From Gliomastix tumulicola (taxonomy: Eukaryota; Ascomycota; Sordariomycetes; Hypocreales; Bionectriaceae): DNA of 64,000 nucleotides. Positions 51,280 through 62,000 of this stretch are shown piece by piece. Each line of letters starts with the position of its first letter. Positions within the stretch are counted from its first letter, which is position 1. Location: assembly GCA_001599755.1 (NCBI GenBank), contig BCHX01000004.1, forward strand, positions 2,356,001 through 2,420,000. Reading direction: 5' to 3'. The translations under genes and the position numbers were made by a program. Under the pieces are notes generated by a model. The model made no database searches. It was not told where the DNA came from and worked only from the letters and a program-made list of their open reading frames with translations.

Positions 51280-51724
51280 GGTTGCTCTTTTGTTTCCTTT
51301 CTCGGCTCCAAGGGATCGCAAGAAGAAAAAGAGGATTACAAATGTGTAAATTGAGGCAAGCACGTGAATGATCTTGTTAAATGCTTCTTGGTCAAGAAAC
51401 TGTGCGAGACGAGAGAGTAAACAAGAAAATGAGTAACGTTGGCGGGAGAAAGATAAACAGTCTCACTCTCCAAGGGAATGAGGGAGAGGTAAAGGCGAGT
51501 GGGTGAGACACGAGCGACGGTATAATCGAGGCAGGAAAGACCGTGATCCAAATAAAGAAAAGACCAACAGCGAGGGAGTTGGTGCAGGGTGCAGCAGGTA
51601 ACAACGAGCGAAAAGCAATAAGTCAATTACCTGAGCAGTGAATGGAAGGCAAGGGAGAATCCAAAAGGCTGGAGCGAGTGTGTGAATCAAGGACGCGAAG
51701 AGGAGGAAGGAGAGATGAAAGGAC

Positions 51725-51756
<32 letters not shown>

Positions 51757-53306
51757 CCTCGGGAGGGCGTTGGAATGCGACGTGGAAGGGAGGAGGGCCG
51801 TGGGATTAAATGAAACGGGAGGCAAAAAAGAATGGAAACCTCCAGTTGGGAGAGAGGGTGTGACAGCGATGCGCTGCAGCTTGCTGCACGGACTGGGCCT
51901 TCAGGGACTGAGATGACCCGGTCTTCAGGGAGTTCAGGGAGGGGAGGGAGGGTGCATGCAGCTACGACCAACTTCCAACCTCCAACATCCAGCATCGCAA
52001 ATGCGAGGGAGGCCGCATGGAAAGGAGGGGAGCTGGGTAGGTACAGACAAAGTACCATCTGGCTGGGCTTACATGGTGCTGGCGCATGATGCTGGCGGCA
52101 GATACCCAACCGGTACTTCCCCTCGCCCAGTTTCCCAACCTCGTATACGCGTCTTCTATCGAACATGGAGGTGCGGCGCCTCGAGAGCCATCCAATCCCA
52201 TACACACACCCCTCTTCTCGCCTGCTATTATTGATCGGCAACCGGCATGGACCACTGACCCGGCAGCACGTACTAGAATAGCGGGCACTCTGGACTCATG
52301 TCGCCAGCCGTCGCTAACCAGGCACAGGTGCTCACTATACGATTCAGCAGGGCCCCATTGAGCTGGTGAGCACAGGGCCTGACTGTGGTTCTGTGTTTTC
52401 AATAGAAACTCTCCCCCCCAGAATGTGGCTACACTGGCAAGCATTCGGAGCCTCAGATCGGAACAAGCCCAGAGGGCCAAGAGCACAAGGGCAAGGGTGC
52501 TTCGTGGTCCGTTTGGCCCCAGCGCTGTGGAGTTGGCGCGTCCGTGCCGAAGAAACAGGTGAGGTCACTGAGGTCATCGCTGTGGACTCTTCATTTTCAG
52601 GCGGGCACACGGAGGCCTCACCGTGAGAGTTCTGCTGCGAGGCTGGGAGACAAGCGAAGAAAAATTACGAGCCGGGAGGCACGCGAACCTCGTGTCTGGG
52701 TGCGGCGAGAGAGCCATCTTGTCGGTGTCGGGTACCTGAACCACAAGTGAGCACTGCTGACCACTGGCTGTACGAGGTGGCACTGGTGGGCTTTCAGGAC
52801 AGGACTCGTAATAAAATCATCTCAGCGACTGTGGCCCCCTGCCGATTCACCCGGATCCCTTGCGGGGCGACGTGGCCGTTGTGGCAGTGTCCGTGTCAGT
52901 GCGAAGCTAGCAATTGTCTGCTTTCCTCGTTACGGCGCTCCTCGTGTGCCGCTACAACCGCTCTGTGCTGAGAAAAGGAGCGAAATCTCTGGTCCATTGG
53001 CTCTTCATAACTGCGCCCGAAACAACCGTGACAACCAAGCGCAGGTGGCCCCGTGGAACCATTGTCGATTCAAATTTCCCCCCCAGCATCTAAGCACCCA
53101 CGATGGTTCCAGCATGGATTCGTGCAGTGTCACGATCGCCAAGCTGCAATGACAGATCCTTGCCAAGCCGTCCACCTGTACCATCCCCTGACCCCTATTC
53201 GCGACTACATGCACCAGGAACTCGAACACTCGTCAATCATTTCATTTGCAGGGCCCACGGCTTCATGCCGCAGGGCCGAAACGTAGCTCGCTCGCTCGCT
53301 CGCTTG
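51280..53306. other. Long promoter region upstream of the GH72 gene
   Basis: About 2 kb. It carries an AG dinucleotide run at 51728-51755 and purine-rich leader sequence (CT-rich on the gene's strand), consistent with a strong, long-leadered wall gene. The remainder is the 3' region of the Osh3-like gene. Several overlapping short frames exist; none is supported. Confidence 0.5.
51728..51755. repeat. (AG)14 microsatellite
   Basis: Fourteen AG units about 450 bp upstream of the GH72 start codon, on the transcribed side probably read as CT in the leader or promoter. Confidence 0.9.
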
Positions 53307-56300
53307 CTATACATCAAACAGATTTTCAACTCCCGTCCACGTCCCCCGGGCGCGCTCTTCCCAGTACCCGTCCTTGCCTCCCTTGATCTTCCACACCTCC
53401 TCTCCCTCAGGCGAGTCCTCGGCCTTGACGAACCACTTGGGCTTGTGCGAGTCGCCGCGGTCCTCCATCTCCCGCCGGCGGCCCCGCTGTGCCTCCTCGA
53501 GCTGCTGCTTCAGCTCCTCGGCCTGATCCAGACTGCCCTGCTCCGCTAGGCGCTGGTCCGGTCGAAGCCTGCAGTCGGTCGGCGCGAGCTTGCCCTTCTC
53601 GACGGCCGTAATCTCGTTGAGTCCCGCCGCGAACACTGTCATCCCGTATGTGTTGGCTGCGTTCTCCACCAGCTTCCCAGCGCGCCAGATCTCATAGCTG
53701 GCTGCCTTGCCAGGGCCGACTGTCTTCAGCTCGCTGGTCCAGTTTCCTGTCAGTCCACTCCCGGTGTTGCTTCCATCCGGTCCGTATGTGACAACGTGCA
53801 CCTCCTCGACCCGACCGCCAAACATCCCCTTGCTTCTGAACTCAACCGCAGCCTTGTGCCCTGTGCTGTCGTTGACAACATGCATCGTGCCGACGGGCTC
53901 TACGTACTTCTCGCCCATGACAACGTTGCGCAGGAACATGGTGGCAATGTTCCACGAGTACAGCTCGTCGCTTCCGTCGGGGAGACGAAGCGCGATCCTG
54001 ACCCGGCCTTCCGTTGTCACCTCGGCGCTCTTACCCCAGAACTTTTGTCCTGGTGCAGGCGACTGGGAAAATGACCAGTTAGCCGAGTCGGCATGCATCG
54101 CTAGTCTGAGCGGACGGTGCTGCACTTTCTCCACCAGCAATCTAAATCCACCTGGGACCTCACTGTCTGTTCGCACAAGCTCAAACGTCTCTCCGAGGAG
54201 GGGGGTGAAGGGTTTGCGAATGGCTCGCTCTCTAGCTCGGTGGCTGCTGAACTGAGAGACGGCGAAGGCCGTGACATACAACAGGCGTTCGGTCGCTGTC
54301 TTCTGTCGGACGGCCTCGTCCAGCAGCTGGGCGTATTCGAGCTGCTCGGCAGTCTTCTGGAGGATTGAGATCGGCTCGTTTGCAGAAACAGGCATGCTGA
54401 TAGTGCTCAGGTCCTTGCCGACATTCTTGCGCACAAATGCGATCAGGCTCGGTGGCGCCACGGTTGCAGGCGGAATAGTTGTCCTCCTTTGCACCTCTTG
54501 GTCGAGAGGAAGGGGTGTGAGAGTCTTGGGTCTTGTCGGGAAGAGATGGCCAACATCACCAGCCCCTGCATCATCTTCGTCTTCCACGGACGATACGGAT
54601 GATGTTTCATGGATCGAAGCTACATCGTTCTCTGGCTCCGACTCATCGTCGCTGCCGCCGATTCTGAGAACAGCGGAGCGAGCATCTTCGGCATCGAAAA
54701 ACTCATCCGCAGTCGATGTCGTCTCCATGCTCTTTCGAGATGCGCCACCTGCAGAGAGAGGGGCGTGCGTGCGGCGCCGTTTGCTGTTCTTGATCAGTGT
54801 CGTGAACTCAATGACAACAGAGTCAAGATCAGCAAGGAGCGCCGAGCAATGTTCGTGGAAGGATTCCTGGCCTTGGCCCTTGGGTCTCTGTGCTGAGGTA
54901 GTTGATCCATTTGCGGGCACCGATCCCGTGATACTGCCAGGGACGGGCACGGCCAGAGCCGAAGAGGCGGCCTGGTGAAGACCCGATGCCGTATTTGGGT
55001 GGGTTGATTTCCTTCTTCCCCAGAAAGATCTCCGCTCAGGCAGAGGCGGGAAGTAGCTATCTCCCCTCTCTTCGCTTGAAGCGCTATGGAAAGCTGGAGA
55101 GAAGAGATTCTGGTTCGCCGGTCCAGCCATGTCCTTGGTCAGGCGTCGTAAAGCATCTCGAGTCCCAACAACGCGGCTCACCAAAGTCTCTACCTGCTGC
55201 CATTCCCTATCTGCGTCATGGCCGGAAGGTCGCGACGGCAGCAGGAGGCTGGTATCTAGCGATAGCTTGGTTCTGGTAGGTCCGGACGGCGGCACAACTT
55301 CGATGCCGCGAGCAATCCTGCTAGCCTTCTCCAATGCGCGAGCCCATTCTTGAAATTCCTTGTCGTTCGGAGCTCGCAGATGCCAAACCTCGGCGCCGGA
55401 GTCGATGCTGATCTCTCGTCTTCGCTCGTCCGCAGCAACAGCTGCCAGGCTAAGGGGAATCGCGCCTCGTAAAGCAGATGAATTCCTGTTGTGGTAGTAA
55501 GAGAGGGTGCAGGTAGAATAGTCCAGGGAGAAGAATCGTCGCGCGTATCCCTGGCCCTTCTTGCGCCGTCTCTTTGACAGAGTGCCGACATGATAGTTAG
55601 CGTGACCACCAGTATCGCTTCGTACAGACGTCGGCCGTCCGCCGGGAGTGTGGCTGTGCAGACTATCCGAGGATTGAGAGGCGACCCCGTCAAGCTGGGC
55701 AACATGCTTCCCGAGACTTGTCTGACTACCCCGATGCTGTGGGAGCTGTAGGTTGGGCAGGTGATTGGTGGTCTGTGGTGGTGCGCCGGTCGGATATGTC
55801 AGGACAACAAATGTCGCCGTCTTGGAGGTCTGTTTCGAGAAGGTGTTGTCGAACACCAGCCCGTACATGCCACCCTGGCCAAGTTGGACGTCAAACGTCC
55901 CCATTGAGACCTTCTCCGCCTCGCATTTTCCGCACCACTTGATCGCTATGAAGCCCTTGCTTGCCAGAAGATCCTGCGCGGTGTTTTCTCTCCTAGGCAG
56001 CCGCCCAGACTTCCCCTCGGAAATGCCATGCGGGGTGGTAGCCTCGCCATGGGTATCATCGGTCGTGGAAGATGCGAGTGTCGTTGCTCCGCTGCCGGGG
56101 TGCTTAACAATTCCGAAGTTTCTGCCATTCTAGTTAGGATATCGAGCCGAAGCGCAGCGAGATAGGATGGATGCCTACATGGACTTCTTGTGAGACTGGA
56201 CACTCCAGGACAACGTGTTCCCCTCCTCGACTTGGACCCAACGGACAATGTAGGACTGTCCGGTGATGCTGTCAGCGCAAGCCTCGTTTATTGCGGTGAG

Positions 56301-56353
56301 CGATGTGGCAGACTCACCCGACTGTGGACCTCGAGATGCTCGATAGCTGCCAT
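53307..56353 (-). CDS. osh3: Oxysterol-binding protein homologue of the Osh3 type (GOLD-like, PH, FFAT, ORD), 3 exons
   Basis: Exons are 56353-56318, 56255-56179 and 56121-53307; they encode 975 residues. The two short first exons complete a GOLD-like N-terminal domain (VQVEEGNTLSWSVQSHKKS at about 19-37, MGTFDVQLGQGGMYGLVFDN at about 111-130). A PH domain follows at about 213-310 (GTLSKRRRKKGQGYARRFF), then a disordered stretch with the FFAT motif EFFDAED at residue 511, which binds VAP proteins at the ER. The OSBP-related domain covers about 600-965 (FTPLLGETFELVRT, WNIATMFLRNVVMGEKY). The usual fingerprint EQVSHHPP is changed to EKVQHRPL at residue 702. The protein probably works at ER-plasma membrane contacts in lipid exchange or PI4P control. 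The layout matches yeast Osh3; ligand binding may differ. Confidence 0.93.
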
Positions 56354-58256
56354 GTTGCAGTTCTGATGTCGGGCGGGAATTCGCGAGCGCTAGGAGCTGG
56401 AACAGTCCGCCTCGTGTTCGAAGGTCGAATTGCGCGGGTTGAGGGAGATCAGAAACAGACGTCCATGTCGGCCTTTTCAATGCGTGAGTTCTCGTCAAAG
56501 GTACGCGTGGCTCGTGAAATCGGCTTGGCACAATCAGCGTTTGAGACACTCTGTTTACCGTCGAACAGTGCGGAGGTCGTCTGAAAATTGGGGAGGCTTC
56601 GTAACGGCTCGGCACAGCTTGTTGATGGACATTGGGACCTCCTTTGGAAGCTAAGATGCCTTGGCTTGCGCACTGTCAGCACGCACTGTATTTTGGACGC
56701 TAACAGCTCTCGGTTAGCACAGCCTCTACTGTGCTTACACAGATACCCACACTGTAAGTCTGCCTTCTTGGCTCCCACCCCAATAATCCCGGGTGTCCCG
56801 CAGCATCGCTCACGAAGATTTGAGATCAGCAGATGCCGTGAGGTCTCGGCTCGCTATGAGCTTGCGATACCTCGGCAGCCCGTTTTTCTCACCACTTGAG
56901 CAAGGAATACCTTCGCTTGTACTTGTCCAGAGCTCGCAAACTTGAAGCTGCTGGCACCAACTGCTCCAAATCGATGCTGACCTTGCGAGCCTTACCCTAG
57001 ATCCGTGACCTGGCGTATCAAGCCACGAGAGGATCTCTTGAGCTGCACTTCGATTGTAGTACCTGCAACGTTATGATGAGGTGTTTTCAAACTCGATTGT
57101 TTTCGCATCCCCCAGTAGTGAATATAGTAGATTGCAGACACGTCTGCCGGAGGTTCCCCGTTCAGACCGTATTTGGTAAGGAAATGTGCGTTCCAGGATC
57201 TCTCCAATAGTATCCCATGCAGTACAACGTGTCTGCTAGTACCCTGGGTGACATTAAGGTAAACAGTCCTGCTGAGTACGAGTACGACAATGAGCCATGG
57301 GTGGTAGTAGTGAGCGAGCTTCCCGAGTATAAGAAGGCACATCTCGCGCAATTGTCATCTCTCGACGATGACCATAGCACAGTTGTCCTTACTTTGTTTC
57401 CAGGCACGGTGGTGTCTTGGGAGGATCCTGACGTGAGTTGCCCCTCTGGTCACCCATTCCTGACAGAGCAATTCCCGATGAGTAATCCGCGTGACCGAAG
57501 CCCGCTGATTCAGATGACTCTAACGTGACCTATCTTTGAGCTGTCTCTTTGTACCCATTCCCAGCTGATACCTACAGGTTTGCTCAATTGGGTTTCAAGG
57601 CTCTGAGCCTCCATGGGATTTCCAGGTGTATGGGCAGACTTCCAGGCCAAAGGCTGGGGTTAAGTACCCGTGGACCTCACTGAATTTGGAAGCTCCAGCG
57701 TCTTTGGGGTCCCCACCGTCTGCCCAAACAGTGAACCGTTAGCGCCCCCGCTATTCGCAGATACTGGACCCCGTTTAGAGGCCTGGACCGACTTTTAGGT
57801 GCTTCCATGGGTCCTCTTATCCAATTAGATCTTATCTGGCCGCGCAAGGTCTCCTTTTCTCAAGTTCACCACCGAAATCAACGCCATCTTGGACATCTAT
57901 GGATTTCCTCGACCTGCAAGACGGTGTACATAGTGACGGCACTTGAGGGCATGCTTGTTGATCGCGGGTAGTTCAATCTGTCTCCTTCTTTCCACTCGCT
58001 CGTTCGATTTTCTGCCTGCTTTGGTCTGTTTGCGCGCCACTGTCTTTCCCCGTCGTTTGCTCCTAATGTACGAGCCGACCATGGTTTTGTGCCTCACAAT
58101 CTGAACCTTCACGACCGCGAAGCCGGACAGCCCGTCATTCCTTGGAAGTACTCGACGTTTTGATTTCGGCGTACCGAACGACGTGGCCTCCCTGGCCGTG
58201 ATACAGTCCCTTTCTAGCGTGCAACGGAGCGAGGGTCTGTGCGATCCGTCATCGAC
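56354..58256. other. Divergent intergenic region (osh3 / ArfGAP)
   Basis: About 1.9 kb. It holds the osh3 promoter at the left, the ArfGAP promoter at the right, and in the middle one doubtful gene at 57217-57742 described separately. No RNA gene or repeat family is visible. Confidence 0.45.
57217..57742 (+). CDS. Doubtful small gene, possibly two exons
   Basis: An ATG frame from 57217 reads MQYNVSASTLGDIKVNSPAE and continues with a protein-like mix (EPWVVVVSELPEYKKAHLAQ). Unspliced it stops at 57528 (103 residues). A good donor GTGAGT at 57433 and an acceptor CTACAG ending at 57577 would join in phase 0 to a second open segment ending at 57742, giving 126 residues. Balanced composition and consistent splice signals argue for coding; the lack of a recognised family and the isolated position argue against. 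Upstream exons are possible (an AATAG acceptor lies just before the ATG). It could also be a remnant of a larger gene. Confidence 0.3.
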
Positions 58257-60428
58257 ATGTCTGGACCGTTGAGCCGGCGCCAGCAGGCGCGCAACGAGAA
58301 GGCTCTCCAAGAGCTCGTGCAGAATGTTCCCGGGAACAATATGTGCGCTGATTGCCATGCGCGCAATCCATGTATGTTCATGGGCACTTCCTAGCCTTGG
58401 AGATACTCAACTAACATTCGTAATAGCATGGGCATCATGGAGCGTAAGCATCGACCTGCAGCCGACATCTGCGGCAACTCTGGCCTCTCGCGCAGTCTAC
58501 TAACGGGCGACTTATAGCTCGGTGTTTTCCTCTGCATGCGCTGTGCTGCGATCCATCGGAAGTTGGGCACGCACATCTCCAAAGTCAAGTCCTTGAGCAT
58601 GGACAGCTGGACGAACGAACAAGTCGACGTATGCGAAGACCCCTCCCTTGTCTCGGACGGATCAGTCGCTAGCTCCCGGATCGACTTGACTGACGCTTGA
58701 ATTTAGAATATGCGCAAAGTTGGAAACGTCGTGTCGAACAAAATCTACAACCCCGAGGGAAAGAAAGCGCCGGTGCCTGTCGATGTGGACGAGGTCGATT
58801 CGGCGATGGAGCGATTCATCAGACAGAAGTACATGAACAATACTGCTACGGGAGGCGGGCAGCCTCGAAGCCCCCGCTCTGACGAAGGGATTCCCCCGCC
58901 GTTGCCTCCGAAGAACGCCTCATCGAAATTCGGCCTTAGATCGGCCTCGTCTCTTTTCCCGTTGACTTCGCGCTCGAAGAAGGGGAAGGCCCTGCCGAAC
59001 CCGGATTCGCGCCGACCGTCATCGCACGGGTCTACCAATAAGCCCTCTCAGCTGTTTGGGGCGAGCGTCAACTTCGACGATGATAACGAGACGAACGTGA
59101 AGCTGGCGCGACTGCGGGACATGGGCTTTGCGGACCAGCAGAGGAACTCCATCGTGCTCCGGGGTGTAAATGGCAACCTCGAGCGTGCGATCGAATCGCT
59201 GGTCAGACTGGGCGAGGGGGACGGACGGGCGCCTGGACCACTCTCGGCTGTCCGAGATCCTCCTCTTAGAGCGTCGAGATCTATGACACCCTTGAGTACA
59301 GATGGTGGTGGTGCGCATGGGGCAGGTGCCAGCTTGCAGGCTCGATCGAACCGTGATCTGCCACCGACGCCGTCAAGTACTTCTACGAACCCCTTTGACG
59401 CCCTCAACGCTGCCCAGCCACAAACCGCCCAGTCGACAGGCAGCTTGCAGAACACCCAAGGCAACCAATCTTGGAACCCCTTTGATGTTTCTCGCAAGCA
59501 GTCCGACCCGCTTGGTGGTGCTTTCCAGAGACTAGACATCAACACAACTCAGCAACAACCGCTCTTCCCGAACAGAACTGGGGGACTCACACCACAAACA
59601 CAGAATCTACCCCCCTTCCCGCAGCACCTGATGTCAACGACACCCAACTCTCCGCTGGGATTTCAGCACAGCATGACGTATCCTCAACCTCAGCCTCAGC
59701 CGCAACTACAATCCCAGCCGACTGGTTACAATCCCTTCTTCGCAAACCAAGCGACGCCCGCACATCAACCTGCGCTTACGCTGAACATGCCGCAGGCACA
59801 GTCTCAGCCACAGAGAAACTTTGCCAACAACCCCTTTGCGCGGTCACCGACGCGGGTCGCATCTCCCACAAGCCTGGGACAGATCCCGGAGCAGTCGCAG
59901 TCTCACTTCCAGGCACCTTCGCCTATGTATTCACCGGTGTCCAACACCAACCCTTTCTTTGCCAGCCCGGCCCAGACACCTACATATGGTGTCCAGGCGG
60001 GCGTACCCCAGCAGCAGAATTACTTCCAACCCATACGCCATGATAAAGCGTCTATTATGGCGCTATACAACAACATCAAAACGCCTCCGCAGACGCAGGC
60101 CCAGCCCGTGTTCTCGTCCCCTACCCAGCCTCTGCAGACGCAGACGATTCCCGAGTTTCAGACCGTCCAGACGGTGCAAGCGCCGCTGCTGCAGGGAGTG
60201 CAGATCTCCCCCCAGCCGGTCAGGAGTATGACGGAGCCGGTGCCCCAGAGCGGAGTGAACAAGAACCCCTTCACGAATGGGTCCGCCGTATCGTCGCCTA
60301 CAACAGACCCCTTCAAGACAGCCCGCCAAATCAGCAGAGAGAGCGTTAATTTGGGCATGGATCTTGCTTGGACGAATGGTCGACACAGCCCTGATGCTTT
60401 TGCTAGTCTCAGTGCTAGGCATGGATGA
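58257..60428 (+). CDS. ArfGAP with UBA domain and NPF motifs (Gts1/Ucp3 type), 4 exons
   Basis: Exons are 58257-58371, 58427-58443 (only 17 nt), 58518-58628 and 58707-60428; they encode 654 residues. The ArfGAP zinc finger has the exact CX2CX16CX2CX4R spacing: CADCHARNP at the start, CMRCAAIHR at the end, with the catalytic arginine present. LGTHISKVKSLSMDSWT follows. A UBA domain is at about 208-253 (RLRDMGFADQQRN, NLERAIESLVRLGEG). The rest is Pro/Gln/Ser/Asn-rich with six NPF tripeptides (NPFDA, NPFDV, NPFFANQ, NPFAR, NPFFASP, NPFTN), ligands of EH domains in endocytic proteins. It should stimulate GTP hydrolysis on an Arf GTPase at Golgi, endosomal or endocytic sites. Domain order matches yeast Gts1 and fission-yeast Ucp3. 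Convergent with the GT90 gene, 161 bp apart. Confidence 0.94.
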
Positions 60429-60589
60429 TGATAGACGGTCGGGACACGCCGCGTCTTGGGATGGGAGCGTGGTAGCTTTGGTAATGTCTATGCTGCAGTG
60501 TACATAGGATCAGGGGTTGTAGGATCAACCGATATTGAATGAACGGAGTAATGATTGGATTTGCTTCCTGTCTGTAAATGGGATCTGTC

Positions 60590-62000
60590 TCAACGTCCGT
60601 CTTCTCGGCCGGCGATGAACTCCTCCACCGGTGTGCCTTGCTTCTGCCACTCTTCGCCAACTGGACGCGCGAGTTCAGCCCAAACCCTAAGCAGTGACCT
60701 CCAGTAACACGCCTCGGCAGCCGGACTCAGATACCCATCCTCATGGAACGTCTTCCTCTGGTTCCGAGCGATACGAGCTGCAACATCCTGGTGCCCTTCC
60801 AGCCAATTGATAATCGCCTCCAGATCCGACCAGTCAGACGCGACAAAGATCATATTGGCTTCCGCAACGGGATACTCCTCCGGCCACCGCTCCCTCTCAT
60901 ACGCGGTCGGAAACCCAGCCCCGGCCCCGGCCCCGGCCCTGGCCCCGGACCCGAGGATCGTCGATGAGAACGCCGGCCTGACGAGGTGCGTCGTGTGCTG
61001 CAGCCACTCCAGCGGGGGCGACAGCACGACGCTCGCGCACAGCTGGTGGAACTGCAGCCGGCCGCTGTACCCGATGCCCTCCGTCTGGATCACGTACTTG
61101 TACCCGCAGAAGGCGTGTATGTCGATGGCGTTGACGGCCCTTGTCCCGCCCTCCGTCCACTCCAGCCCCTGGACGTCCGCCCACGGCGCACCGGCGGCGG
61201 CCTTCACGAGCTCCTGGCGGAGCCGCGGGTGCGAGCCCGCGCCGCTGTTGAACCACGTCGTGCCCCTCCACACGGCCCGGGGATCCTTCTCCTCAAAGGG
61301 GTGGCTCTCCTCGATGGCGGATATGGCGCGCGCGGCGGCCGGGACGGAGTTGATGAAGGGCAGCGGCCACGACCAGAACGAGAAGTGCGGCATGGGGAAG
61401 ATGCGCTTGTGCGACGGGGACACGACGGGCCGGGCGTAGGCCATGGTGGAGGACACGGGCTGGTCCTGCGTGCCGAAGGCGAAGGAGGTGTTGGGGAGGA
61501 TCTCGGGGGAGGCCTTGAGGGCGCGGTAGAGCTGGTGGAGGGTCGCGGTCTGGCGGTGGAGCATCGTGGAGGACATGTCGCCCTTCCTGGCGCCGCTGAG
61601 GATGAAGAGCTGCAGAGAGAACGGTGATGAATGAGCATGGGGGGGGCCGAGGCGAAGAGGTTGGTGTGTGAAGGGTGGATGGGCCAACTGGGAACTTAGT
61701 TACCTCCCCATTCTCGATCTTGCCTTGCAGGACGACTCTGTTCTTGTAGGGCAGATCGAAAGGTCCTTCAGCACGGATTTGTTCGAGCTGTCGGTTCAGC
61801 TCGGGGAAGATGGCTCTGCATTGCGCCTCGGTGAAGTGCAGCGTGTGGTGCTGATCATGCAGCTTCGGTCTGCTATCGACGGGGACCTGTGTGGAATAGG
61901 ATGGGGAGTAGAAGCTGCGACGGAGCAAAGCGAATAGGAAAACAAGTAGGAGCACAGGGACGGTCCAGGCACGGAGCCTCGCCCGGTGCCGTGCGTTCAT
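60590..62000 (-). CDS. Glycosyltransferase family 90 (CAP10-like), type II membrane protein, 2 exons
   Basis: Exons are 62000-61704 and 61609-60590; they encode 438 residues. The start is ATG 62000 (MNARHRARLRAW), followed by one membrane span (VPVLLLVFLFALL, about 14-26), a Golgi type II anchor. The frame is open upstream to 62138 but this would only add residues before the anchor. The lumenal domain has the CAP10 signature region: WRGTTWFNSGAGSHPRL, AFCGYKYVIQTEGIGYSGRL, QLCASVVLSPPLEWLQHT and later DWSDLEAIINWLE. GT90 enzymes include cryptococcal xylosyltransferase Cap10-type and animal protein O-glucosyl/xylosyltransferases. Donor and acceptor cannot be predicted here. A run of alternating Gly/Ala codons (ARAGAGAGAGF) interrupts the domain and is unusual for the family. 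Confidence 0.9.
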
